A stretch of DNA of 64,000 nucleotides from the NCBI RefSeq assembly GCF_002866065.1, contig NZ_LNJZ01000009.1, positions 62,001 through 126,000 on the forward strand, read 5' to 3'. Source of the DNA: Thiopseudomonas denitrificans. Lineage in GTDB: Bacteria; Pseudomonadota; Gammaproteobacteria; Pseudomonadales; Pseudomonadaceae. A model generated the notes under the pieces. The model worked only from the letters and a program-made list of their open reading frames with translations. It ran no database searches and was not told where the DNA came from. Positions 35,347-43,046 of this stretch are shown piece by piece (position 1 is the first letter of the stretch; each line of letters begins with the position of its first letter). The position numbers and the translations under genes were made by a program.

Positions 35347-36048
35347 CTAAAACAGGCTGGGCAACGGCAAGCCGACCCGCATGCACGCCCCGCCCAACGC
35401 GCCGCCATTGAGAAGCTCAAGGCTGGCTTCGGCAGATGGCTGGTCATGCATGGCGACAATGCTGGCGGCAAAGTACAGCCCGAGCCCGGTGCTGCCGGTT
35501 TCGCGGTCGATGCCGCTGGCTTCGCGCCGACGCACCGGTCCGGTCATGCCGGCAGGGTAGCCCGGACCGTCATCGCATACGCTCAACAGCAAGACCCCGT
35601 CCACCAGAACGGCATGCAGGCCGATGGCCGAACGGCAATGATTCAGGGCATTGCCCAGCGCATTATCCAGCACCGTGGCAATCAGGTTGCGGTCAAAAAA
35701 GCCTTCCAGATCCGGATCGTCCAGTTCCACCTGCAACTCCACCTGACGATAGGCCAGTAGCTCGGCGTGGCGGTTATGCAAATCCTCGAACAGGTCGTCC
35801 ACACGGCAGTAGCCACCCTGCAGCTGCAACTGGCCATGTTCAAACTTGTACATGCCCAGCAGCTGTACCAGCATGGCATCCAGCCGCAGGGACTCGCGCT
35901 CGATCAAGCGCACTTCGGCAGACTGCTGCAATTCGGCCGGCATCTGCGCCACCAGGCTCTCGTACGCATGGCTGACGGCAGCAATAACGTTTTTCATGTC
36001 ATGCACGCTGGATGCCATCAGCGTGGAAAAATCGACCTGCTTCACCAT
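35347..36048 (-). CDS. Soluble histidine kinase without sensor domain
   Basis: The 233-residue product is a compact histidine kinase: phosphoacceptor box SSVHDMKNVIAAVSHAYESL (His about 16), then the ATPase domain with DNALGNALNHC (N box), DDGPGYPAG (G1) and STGLGLYFAASIVAMH (G2). It has no membrane segment or N-terminal sensor, so its input must come from a partner. GGAGGT lies just before the ATG at 36048, deciding the start; the frame extends upstream without kinase similarity. Its start overlaps the end of the response regulator gene by 7 nt, so the two are probably translationally coupled and form a two-component pair. The 172 nt between it and smc hold nothing I recognise. Confidence 0.85.
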   Translation of the reverse strand: MVKQVDFSTLMASSVHDMKNVIAAVSHAYESLVAQMPAELQQSAEVRLIERESLRLDAMLVQLLGMYKFEHGQLQLQGGYCRVDDLFEDLHNRHAELLAYRQVELQVELDDPDLEGFFDRNLIATVLDNALGNALNHCRSAIGLHAVLVDGVLLLSVCDDGPGYPAGMTGPVRRREASGIDRETGSTGLGLYFAASIVAMHDQPSAEASLELLNGGALGGACMRVGLPLPSLF

Positions 36049-37634
36049 GGGCGTACCTCCAGCGGGTTGGTCATTCGGGAAAATTCTCGCGCTTCCGGCT
36101 CCAGCGGCGAAAGCTGGCCGATGCGCTGCAAACAGGCCTGCAACAAGGTGCGTGCCTGCCCGTCGTGGTCTGTGGCGGCCTGTGCCGCATACAGGCGGGC
36201 GGCAGCCATGTTCAACCCGATCAGCGCGGGAGCCTGCTGCAGCGCATGCGCAAACAACCCGGCGGCCTGCTCCGGCTGGCCGGTCAGTTGCAAGGCAACC
36301 GCCTCCCGCCCCTGGCGCACCGGCTGCTGCATGGCCCTGATGTCGTAGTCCGGCAGGCGTGCGGCCAGTTGCTCCGGCACACCGGTCACCGCGCTGTGAC
36401 GCTGCGCACAGTGCTGCCAGCATTCCAGCGCGGCCGGCCTTTGGTCGAGCTGCTGCAGCCAGTCGCCCAGCTGCAGCAGGGTCATTGCCGCATAACCCGG
36501 CAAGCGGGTGCGCAGCTCGTCCGCAACATCGTGCAGCTGCCCTGCATCCACCGCCCGGCCCCGGATGTGCTGTTGTGCCAGACGCAACAATGCCGTGGCA
36601 GGCTGCAACACCGGTGTCTGCATGTCGCTCTGTTCCAGGATTTTCAACCAGTTTTGCGCCTCATCGGCAGCCCGTCCCTTGTTGCCGGCCAGCAGAATGG
36701 ACGCCAGTTGCCACAACAGCTCGGCATCAAAGGCAATCGAGTGACGCCCGATCTCCCAGCACTGGCGCAGGGCATGTGCGGCCACATCTGGCTGACCGGC
36801 CAGCCAGGCATACCGGGCCAGCGCGATCTGGCGGCGAACGGTATTGGGCGACAAGGCTACGGCCTGCTGCAGCGATTGCACCATGACGGCAAGGTCGTTG
36901 GCGTGTGCGGCCTGTGTGGCACGAATATCGTGCAGCTCCGGCATCAGCGGAAACTGCCGCATGCCGGCATCCAGCAAGGGGCCAAGCCGTTCCTGCCGGT
37001 TTTGCTCCAGCCAGAGGCCGGCCAGCATCTGCAGGTTCCAGCTGGCCGGCCGGCTGCGTGCCTGCTGCTCCAGCAATTGCTCCAGCTCGCCATGGCGGCC
37101 CAGTTGCCGGAGCGCCTCGGCCTTGTAACGCTGGCACAACACGGCATGGCGCGAGTCCTGTTCCTCGATGGTCTGGCAGGCCTGCAAAACCTGCTGGCAA
37201 TCGCCCCGTTCCAGCGCGCTCAACACCGGCGCCAGCACTTGCTTGCGCCGGACCAGCCGCTCCAGCCGGGTTTGCAGGGCCACTTTGCTGAACGGCTTGC
37301 TCAGATAGTCATCCGGCTCGCACTCGATGGCGGCCAGCACCATGGCCTGGGTGTTTTCTGCCGTGACCATGATGAAAATGCAGTGCGGCGACAGCAGTTT
37401 TTCCGCATGCAGGCGCTCCAGCACCTGCTGGCCACTGACACCGTCCCCCAGGTTGTAGTCATGCAGGATCACGTCGTAACGGTTGCGCCGGCACAGCTCC
37501 AGCACATCTTCGCCATTGGCTGCGGTATCGATCTTCTGAACCGCCAGCAGCCCGAGAATGCCGCGAATGGAGCTGCGAAACTCGGAAAAGTCATCTACCA
37601 CCAGAAACCGCATTTTGCTGAAATTGATCATCAT
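36042..37634 (-). CDS. Response regulator with long helical repeat (TPR-like) region
   Basis: The 530-residue protein has an N-terminal receiver domain (about 8-125) with acidic pair Asp14-Asp15 (VVDDFSEFR), phosphoacceptor Asp59 (VILHDYNLGDG), Thr in MVTAEN and Lys in YLSKPFSK. The rest is helical and rich in Ala, Leu and Gln, with recurring segments such as ALLIFDEV-like helices replaced by units like GLWLEQNRQERLGPLLDAGM and AARLYAAQAATDHDGQARTL, consistent with tetratricopeptide-like repeats. There is no DNA-binding domain, so output is probably by protein contact. GGGGAA precedes the ATG at 37634. It is followed by, and overlaps, the soluble histidine kinase gene. Confidence 0.82.
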   Translation of the reverse strand: MMINFSKMRFLVVDDFSEFRSSIRGILGLLAVQKIDTAANGEDVLELCRRNRYDVILHDYNLGDGVSGQQVLERLHAEKLLSPHCIFIMVTAENTQAMVLAAIECEPDDYLSKPFSKVALQTRLERLVRRKQVLAPVLSALERGDCQQVLQACQTIEEQDSRHAVLCQRYKAEALRQLGRHGELEQLLEQQARSRPASWNLQMLAGLWLEQNRQERLGPLLDAGMRQFPLMPELHDIRATQAAHANDLAVMVQSLQQAVALSPNTVRRQIALARYAWLAGQPDVAAHALRQCWEIGRHSIAFDAELLWQLASILLAGNKGRAADEAQNWLKILEQSDMQTPVLQPATALLRLAQQHIRGRAVDAGQLHDVADELRTRLPGYAAMTLLQLGDWLQQLDQRPAALECWQHCAQRHSAVTGVPEQLAARLPDYDIRAMQQPVRQGREAVALQLTGQPEQAAGLFAHALQQAPALIGLNMAAARLYAAQAATDHDGQARTLLQACLQRIGQLSPLEPEAREFSRMTNPLEVRPW

Positions 37635-37672
37635 GAAATTCCCCGGACAACGGCTCCTGTTGGGCCGATCCT

Positions 37673-38758
37673 TTATGCGACAGTTGCCGGTGCCTTGGCC
37701 AGCCTGAACAGCGTATGGCCCAGACCGACGTCATCCTCCTCGGACAACAGGACAAAACCTGCCTCGTGCACCAGCCGCAGCAGCTCATCACTGCGGTAGA
37801 AACGGCTGTTGCCATTGGCCAGACAGGTGAAATAGAGCGATGTGGCATTCAGCGAGTAACTCGCCGCCGCATGCTGTTGCCGGTCCCAGAACAGCTCGAG
37901 GATATACAGCCGCGCATCATCCGGCATGGCGGCATGGGCCGCCCGCAGGATGTGCAGGACCTGCTCCGGCGAAAAACAGTCGAGGAACTGGCTCATCCAC
38001 CACAGGTCGCCGCTGCGCGGCAAGCGTACATCCGGCTCCAGCATGTTGGCCGGATGCAGGCTGACCCGTTGCGCAAAACCCTGCTGCACCATGCTGGCAC
38101 CGGCCAGCTGCAGTTGTTGCGGCAAGTCGACCAGGGTCATTTGCACGCTGGCGTCATGCTTCAGGCACTGGCTGGCCCAGCGTCCGGTATTGGCGCCAAC
38201 ATCGACAATATGCTGCGGGGCGTTGTCACCGAATATCTGTTTGAGCAGTTCGGGAAAGGCGCGGTCGCTATAGAAATGATCAAACTCGAACCAGCTGGTG
38301 CGCGCCGGTTCCGGCAATGCGGCCAGCGCCGGATAGATGGTCGGCCAGTCGCCCAGCTCGCTCAGGCCGGCCGGACGCCCATCACGGATGGCGTCGTCCA
38401 GATGCTCCATGGCGCGATAACACACATCATCGGTGAAGGCCATGTTGACCCGGGTCATGTCATCATGCAGCAGGAAATAGCCGGTTTTGGCCAGCCGGTA
38501 CAGGCTGCCGTCAAAAATCACCAGACGACTGCTCATGCCCATGTCCAGCAGCACCTGCACGCCATATTCGTCCACACCGGTTTGCTGCGCGAGTGCCGCC
38601 ACGTCACACCCCTGTTTGCCGGCGGCATCCAGCGCTTCGAGGATGCCCAGCCGCAACAGGCTGCGGGCAGCCTGGAAGGCAATGGGGGCAAAAGCAAGGT
38701 ACTGGGCCAGTTCCTTGGCCTGCATGGCGGTCAGATTGTCTTGCGCATGGTGCGGCAT
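37673..38758 (-). CDS. SAM-dependent O-methyltransferase (family 2, plant-type fold)
   Basis: The 361-residue protein has an N-terminal dimerisation/winged-helix region (about 18-100; AFQAARSLLRLGILEAL, GVDEYGVQVLLDMGM) and a C-terminal Rossmann methyltransferase domain with SAM motif HIVDVGANTGRWASQCL (183-199), TLVDLPQQLQLA and DLWWMSQFLDCFSPEQ. This is the architecture of hydroxyneurosporene, acetylserotonin and polyketide O-methyltransferases; the substrate cannot be told from sequence. The usual catalytic His in a WxxxHxxxD motif is not clear: the equivalent region reads WMSQFLDCF. AGGAG precedes the ATG. Its neighbours are signalling genes and a flavin reductase, with no obvious biosynthetic cluster. 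Confidence 0.78.
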   Translation of the reverse strand: MPHHAQDNLTAMQAKELAQYLAFAPIAFQAARSLLRLGILEALDAAGKQGCDVAALAQQTGVDEYGVQVLLDMGMSSRLVIFDGSLYRLAKTGYFLLHDDMTRVNMAFTDDVCYRAMEHLDDAIRDGRPAGLSELGDWPTIYPALAALPEPARTSWFEFDHFYSDRAFPELLKQIFGDNAPQHIVDVGANTGRWASQCLKHDASVQMTLVDLPQQLQLAGASMVQQGFAQRVSLHPANMLEPDVRLPRSGDLWWMSQFLDCFSPEQVLHILRAAHAAMPDDARLYILELFWDRQQHAAASYSLNATSLYFTCLANGNSRFYRSDELLRLVHEAGFVLLSEEDDVGLGHTLFRLAKAPATVA

Positions 38759-38868
38759 GGATCACTCCTGTCGGGTACGTTGAGGGCCGGCGATCAGCTC
38801 ACCGGCCCGGTGCAAATGGCAATCATCCTGTTTTTGCCATCACAGTCAACGTATAAAACAGGATTCCA

Positions 38869-38910
38869 TGACGGTACCCCCGTCAGGCAGCGAAGCCATG
38901 CGCCTGACGG
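38869..38910 (-). promoter_or_regulatory. Two mutually exclusive hairpins upstream of the methyltransferase gene
   Basis: GCCTGACGG (minus strand, 38888-38880) can pair either with CCGTCAGGC upstream (38910-38902, 9 bp) or with CCGTCA downstream (38874-38869, 6 bp). They lie just after the reductase stop and about 110 nt before the methyltransferase start. There is no U-run, so a classical attenuator is not evident. Regulatory role is inference. Confidence 0.35.
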
Positions 38911-38912
38911 AC

Positions 38913-39638
38913 TCAATAGCCGGTAAAGCTCTCGCTGTGGATGTCATCCTCGTCAACGCCGGCATCCTCAAGAATGTCATACATGGCTTCCACCATGGCC
39001 GGCGGCCCGGACAGGTAAAACAGCGGCTGTTCGAGGTCCTGGCAATGCTGGCGAATACCTGCGGCATCGAAGTAGCCGGTCGGACCGTCCCAGCTCAGGG
39101 CAGAATCATCCATATTGGTCATGGTGGCCACCAGACTGAAGGGCGGGTACTGCTGCTGCAGTTGCTGCAGCTCAGCCAGAAACGCGGTGTCTTCCGGCCG
39201 GCGGTTTGAATACAGCAGGCGCAACGGGCGCTGCAGCTGCCTGTATGCGGAATCGCGCAGAATGCTCATGAAGGGCGTGATGCCAATGCCGCCGGCAATC
39301 AACACCAGTGGTCGCGCCGAATCATCCGGCACCAGCGCAGTGCCGAAAGGGCCTTCAAATTGCAGCGTTGCACCAACCGGCAAGTCCGCCAGGGCATTCT
39401 TGAACGCACTGTCACGCATGCGTGTTGCTACCGTCAGCTGGCCCTCGTGCGGCGCACTCACCAGCGAAAACGTGTGCATGACATCCTGCAGGGGCGCGCC
39501 GTCCGGGGTCCCTGTCAGGCTCAGGTCAATCGACTGGCCGGGCGAGAATTCGAACCCTGCCGGTTTGGCAAGATGGAACTCCTGAGTGCCCCGGGCCAGC
39601 TGTGTGCCGCCTGTCAGCTCGGTATGAAGAATGGTCAT
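38913..39638 (-). CDS. Ferredoxin-NADP reductase-like FAD/NAD(P) oxidoreductase
   Basis: The 241-residue flavoprotein has an FAD-binding barrel (about 1-100; FEFSPGQSIDLSL, HTFSLVSAPHEGQLTVATRM, GPFG) and an NAD(P)-binding domain with LIAGGIGITPFMSILR (113-128), LLYSNRRPEDTAF and FYLSGPPAMVEAMYDIL. The usual RxYS flavin motif is replaced by HTFS. No ferredoxin-type [2Fe-2S] cysteines are present, so it needs a separate electron partner. The start at the ATG ending at 39638 (MTILHTELTG) is supported by AAGGGGA upstream; the frame continues upstream into the chemoreceptor gene. It lies 31 nt after that gene, so they are likely cotranscribed. Confidence 0.82.
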   Translation of the reverse strand: MTILHTELTGGTQLARGTQEFHLAKPAGFEFSPGQSIDLSLTGTPDGAPLQDVMHTFSLVSAPHEGQLTVATRMRDSAFKNALADLPVGATLQFEGPFGTALVPDDSARPLVLIAGGIGITPFMSILRDSAYRQLQRPLRLLYSNRRPEDTAFLAELQQLQQQYPPFSLVATMTNMDDSALSWDGPTGYFDAAGIRQHCQDLEQPLFYLSGPPAMVEAMYDILEDAGVDEDDIHSESFTGY

Positions 39639-39669
39639 TGCATGTTCCCCTTCAGGCTGTTGATCAGGC

Positions 39670-41292
39670 CTACAGTCTGAACTGACTGACCAGTCGGCGC
39701 AACTCGAGCGCCAGCTCCACCAGTGCCTCGCTTTGTTCATGCGTGCCTGCGGCACCCTGCGAGGTGTTGTCGGCAATCTGGCTGATGGTCGCGATGTTGC
39801 GGTTGATCTCTTCAGCCACTGCACTCTGCTCTTCTGCCGCTGCCGCAATCTGCAGGTTCATGTCATTGATGCCCGATACTTCCGCAGCAATGCTGTTCAG
39901 GCTCTGCGCCGCGTTCTCTACATGACCCACACTGTGCGCCGCCCGCTGACGGGCAACTTCCATTGCCTTGACCGCATCGGCAACCGCCGCATGCAGACGC
40001 TGGATCATCTGCTGGATCTCTTCGGTGGAATTCTGCGTGCGTGATGCCAGGGTACGCACCTCGTCGGCGACCACGGCAAAGCCCCGGCCCTGTTCGCCAG
40101 CCCGTGCCGCCTCGATGGCAGCGTTCAACGCCAGCAAGTTGGTCTGTTCGGCAATGCCGGTGATGACACCCAGCACCTCGCTGATGCTGGAGGAGTCGGC
40201 CTGCACCCGTCCAACCACCTGCGCCGCCTGCTCGATCTCCTCGATCAACAGGCCAATCGCCTGGCTGGCCTCGCTGGCCACGCTGACACCCTGCCGCGCC
40301 TCGTCATCGGCGTTCTGCGAAGCCTGTGCGGTACGCGCCGCATTGCCCGCCACCTCCTGCACGGTAGCGCTCATCTCGTTCATCGCCGAAGCCACCATGT
40401 CGGTTTCGGTACGCTGTTGCATCACCTGCTGCAGGGTATTGTCAGCCACGCTGGACACCTCGTCCGTCACCCGGCCCAGACGCCCGGTAACATCGGCCAC
40501 TGCCTGCAGGCTATGACGGAACTTGGTGATCATCTGGTTGAAGGCATGTCCCATGGCCCCGATTTCATCATTGGCACCAATGCTGACGGTATGGCTCAGG
40601 TCGTCATCCCGGGTCATGTCTTCCATGGTGCGGCGCAGGGCATGCACCCGGCCGATCACCACACGCCGGACAATGGCAATGATCACCGCCAGCCCCAGCA
40701 CCAGCAACACGGCCTGGATCAGCGCCGACGTCCAGAAATTGCGTTGCACCTGCTTGTCCAGCTCTTCCAGTGAATAGCTGATGCGCACAGCCCCGACCAC
40801 CGAATCTTCCGGCACCATGTGGCACATCAGGCAGTCAGTTCCGCGATAGTTGCGGCTGGCATGCACCGGATTGATCACGGTGAGGATACGCTGACCGCTG
40901 CTGCTGTCGATCTCGATAATGGCTTCATCCTGCAGGGCCCGACGGTCAAGCTCGTCGGCCGGAGCCTGGTGGTCATAACCCGGGCCAAATACCGAGGTAA
41001 TCGCCTCGTTGCGGATGATGCGGGCATCCACCACACCGGGACGCTCGAGGATTTTTTCGCGCAGCACGCCACGCTGGGCCATGGTGCCGGTCAGCATCAT
41101 GGTGTTGATGCTGTCAAAATAGCTGTCGGCAGCGTCCCTGGTTTGCTGCTCGACCACCTCAAGCACCAGTTTGCGCTCGGCCATTACGGAAAACGCCAAT
41201 GAGACGGCCATAATGACAAAAAAGACGGCCAGTAGCGCCAGGTTGATCTTGCTTTGTACTGACAGCTGCCGGGGCTGATTGGTAGGGCTCAT
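39670..41292 (-). CDS. Methyl-accepting chemotaxis protein with a periplasmic CxxCH haem-c motif
   Basis: The 540-residue chemoreceptor has membrane segments at about 17-37 and 187-208, a periplasmic domain of about 150 residues, a HAMP domain (about 210-265) and the cytoplasmic signalling domain with the hairpin tip [20 protein letters not shown] and [13 protein letters not shown]. The periplasmic domain has CLMCH at 154-158, a c-type haem attachment motif, within [21 protein letters not shown] redox or gas-sensing role is inferred. GGAG is 8 nt before the ATG ending at 41292; a longer frame from 41349 lacks such a site. I see no C-terminal CheR-docking pentapeptide. It heads the minus-strand signalling cluster. 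Confidence 0.88.
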   Translation of the reverse strand: MSPTNQPRQLSVQSKINLALLAVFFVIMAVSLAFSVMAERKLVLEVVEQQTRDAADSYFDSINTMMLTGTMAQRGVLREKILERPGVVDARIIRNEAITSVFGPGYDHQAPADELDRRALQDEAIIEIDSSSGQRILTVINPVHASRNYRGTDCLMCHMVPEDSVVGAVRISYSLEELDKQVQRNFWTSALIQAVLLVLGLAVIIAIVRRVVIGRVHALRRTMEDMTRDDDLSHTVSIGANDEIGAMGHAFNQMITKFRHSLQAVADVTGRLGRVTDEVSSVADNTLQQVMQQRTETDMVASAMNEMSATVQEVAGNAARTAQASQNADDEARQGVSVASEASQAIGLLIEEIEQAAQVVGRVQADSSSISEVLGVITGIAEQTNLLALNAAIEAARAGEQGRGFAVVADEVRTLASRTQNSTEEIQQMIQRLHAAVADAVKAMEVARQRAAHSVGHVENAAQSLNSIAAEVSGINDMNLQIAAAAEEQSAVAEEINRNIATISQIADNTSQGAAGTHEQSEALVELALELRRLVSQFRL

Positions 41293-41454
41293 GCCGTTGA
41301 CTCCACTGCTAACGGTTGCAGATTGATTCAAAACTGTGTTGCACATCACATGTATCGGCCAAAGATTACAAACCTTTTGACGCCATGATTATGACATGCC
41401 TCAAGGAACTGACTACACTCAAGCAAATGCCAAGCCAACTTGCAATGAGAAAAG

Positions 41455-41509
41455 GATAAAGGGGTCAGGTACATTTAATCGGAGATTAAATGTACCTGAC
41501 CCCTTTATC
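41455..41509. repeat. Perfect 26-bp palindrome with 3-nt loop (REP-like element)
   Basis: Arms 41455-41480 and 41484-41509 are perfectly complementary, separated by GGA. The core of each arm contains AAAGGGGTCAGGTACATTT or its complement AAATGTACCTGACCCCTTT. This core resembles REP-type palindromes associated with IS200/IS605-like RAYT transposases in gammaproteobacteria; that link is from memory and no transposase gene is here. It lies between DUF2058 and the chemoreceptor gene, in their 236-nt gap. In RNA it would form a very stable hairpin on either strand but has no U-run. Confidence 0.8.
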
Positions 41510-41528
41510 GACCCTTTTGTCTTGCTCC

Positions 41529-42068
41529 TCACCACATCAGGTCATCAGGCACCTGGTAGGCGGCGTAGGGATCATCCTCGTCCGGCGCAGCGGTCTGCGT
41601 ATTGAGCAACACGATCCGCCGGGCATCCCGCTCCTGGATTTTCAGCGCTGCATCCCGCGGGATGACCTCATAACCACCGGCATGGCCGACAATCGCCAGG
41701 CTGCCGCTGCTGAGCTTGTTGCGCATCAGGTCATTGACGGCGATGCGCTTGACCTTTTTCTGGTCAACGAAGTTGTAATAATCCCCGGTGTCCAGTTTGG
41801 GCAAACGACAGCTTTCGACCAGCTGCTTGATCTGGGCATTACGGGCCTTGCGATCCGCTTTTTCCTGCTGTTCGCGGTTCAGCTCCTGATCTTTTTTCGC
41901 TTTCTCGGCCAGCGCCTGCGCGGCAGCCTGCTGCGTGCTCAGGTCTTCCTCGGCCTGGCCCTTCTTGACCATGCGCTGCTGTTTCTTCTGCTGACGCTCG
42001 GCCTGTTTGGCCTGTTTTTCATTGACCAGCCCGGCTTTGAGCAGCTGGTCACGCAAGGACAAACTCAT
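41529..42068 (-). CDS. DUF2058 family protein (YaiL-like)
   Basis: The 179-residue cytoplasmic protein has the family's start MSLSLRDQLLKAGLVNEKQA, a strongly charged Lys/Gln/Glu helical stretch (about 15-90) and a conserved C-terminal region KLDTGDYYNFVDQKKVKRI, LAIVGHAGGYEVIPRDAALK. E. coli YaiL belongs to this family and has been called a nucleoprotein/polynucleotide-associated enzyme, without a firm role. AAGGAAG sits 6 nt before the ATG ending at 42068, which decides the start. mazG lies 147 nt upstream on the same strand. Confidence 0.85.
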   Translation of the reverse strand: MSLSLRDQLLKAGLVNEKQAKQAERQQKKQQRMVKKGQAEEDLSTQQAAAQALAEKAKKDQELNREQQEKADRKARNAQIKQLVESCRLPKLDTGDYYNFVDQKKVKRIAVNDLMRNKLSSGSLAIVGHAGGYEVIPRDAALKIQERDARRIVLLNTQTAAPDEDDPYAAYQVPDDLMW

Positions 42069-42215
42069 CTTCACTCTTCCTTTCAACTGTTCCAACCACG
42101 CACCCAAGGGCGCATGGACTCATACAAAAACCTGGCAAACAACATGCAACCACTTCCACTATGCTGCGCAGCGGCAGCACCCGGAAACATCCGGCAAACG
42201 CCATCTGGTTACCGT

Positions 42216-43046
42216 TCAAGCCCGTGACAACACGCGCTTGGCTTCATCCCACAGGGCATCCAGTTCCTGCAAGCTGCAATCTTCCAGCTGCCGGCCGCTG
42301 CCGGCCACCTGCTGCTCGATATGCGCAAAGCGCTGACAAAAACGCTGATTGGTCCCGCGTACCGCCTGTTCCGGGTCAATGCCGGCATGGCGGGCCAGAT
42401 TGGTCACGGCAAACAGCAGATCGCCAATTTCGTGTTCAAGTGCCTGATGCGAGCCGCTGGCCAGCGCTTCATGCACCTCGGCCAGTTCCTCGTGAATCTT
42501 CGCCAACACCGGCTCCGGGCCGTCCCAGTCAAAACCGGTGCGGGCGGCTTTCTTCTGCAATTTCACCGCCCGGGTCATGGCCGGCAGATTAAGCGGCACA
42601 TCAGCCAGAACCGAAGCCGCATCATCCCTGCCCTGCTCGCGTTTTTCCTGTGCCTTGATCGCCTGCCACTGCCCCGGCACTTCCTCGCTGGCCACTGTCT
42701 GCCCGTCATGGCTGGCACGCAGATCACCACCGGGAAACACATGCGGATGCCGGCGCACCAGCTTGCGCACAATGCCATCCACCACATCGGCAAACCCGAA
42801 GCGTTCCTGCTCCTGGCCGAACTGCGCGTAATACACCACCTGGAACAGCAGGTCGCCCAGCTCGCCGGGCAGCTCGTCCCAGGCCTTGCGCTCGATGGCG
42901 TCGGCCACTTCGTAGGCCTCTTCCAGTGTGTGCGGCACTATGCTGTGAAAATCCTGCTGCAGATCCCACGGGCAACCGCTTTGCGGGTCACGCAGACGGG
43001 CCATCAGATACAGCAGGTCTTCCACCTGATAGCGCTGCTCACTCAT
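42216..43046 (-). CDS. mazG: Nucleoside triphosphate pyrophosphohydrolase MazG
   Basis: Hydrolyses NTPs, including damaged ones, to NMP and pyrophosphate, and can lower ppGpp levels in E. coli. The 276-residue protein has two MazG repeats: the N-terminal one with CPWDLQQDFHSIVPHTLEEAYEVADAI and ELGDLLFQVVYYAQ, the C-terminal one with KIHEELAEVHEAL and HEIGDLLFAVTNLARH, and EExxE-type metal-binding acids in both. GGAGGAAGG precedes the ATG ending at 43046. The start overlaps the msbA stop by 8 nt, so translation may be coupled. Confidence 0.95.
   Translation of the reverse strand: MSEQRYQVEDLLYLMARLRDPQSGCPWDLQQDFHSIVPHTLEEAYEVADAIERKAWDELPGELGDLLFQVVYYAQFGQEQERFGFADVVDGIVRKLVRRHPHVFPGGDLRASHDGQTVASEEVPGQWQAIKAQEKREQGRDDAASVLADVPLNLPAMTRAVKLQKKAARTGFDWDGPEPVLAKIHEELAEVHEALASGSHQALEHEIGDLLFAVTNLARHAGIDPEQAVRGTNQRFCQRFAHIEQQVAGSGRQLEDCSLQELDALWDEAKRVLSRA

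Noticed and set aside
41396-41605. Small plus-strand frame across the 41.5-kb palindrome
   Set aside because: Its sequence is just translation of the palindrome arms and antisense DUF2058.
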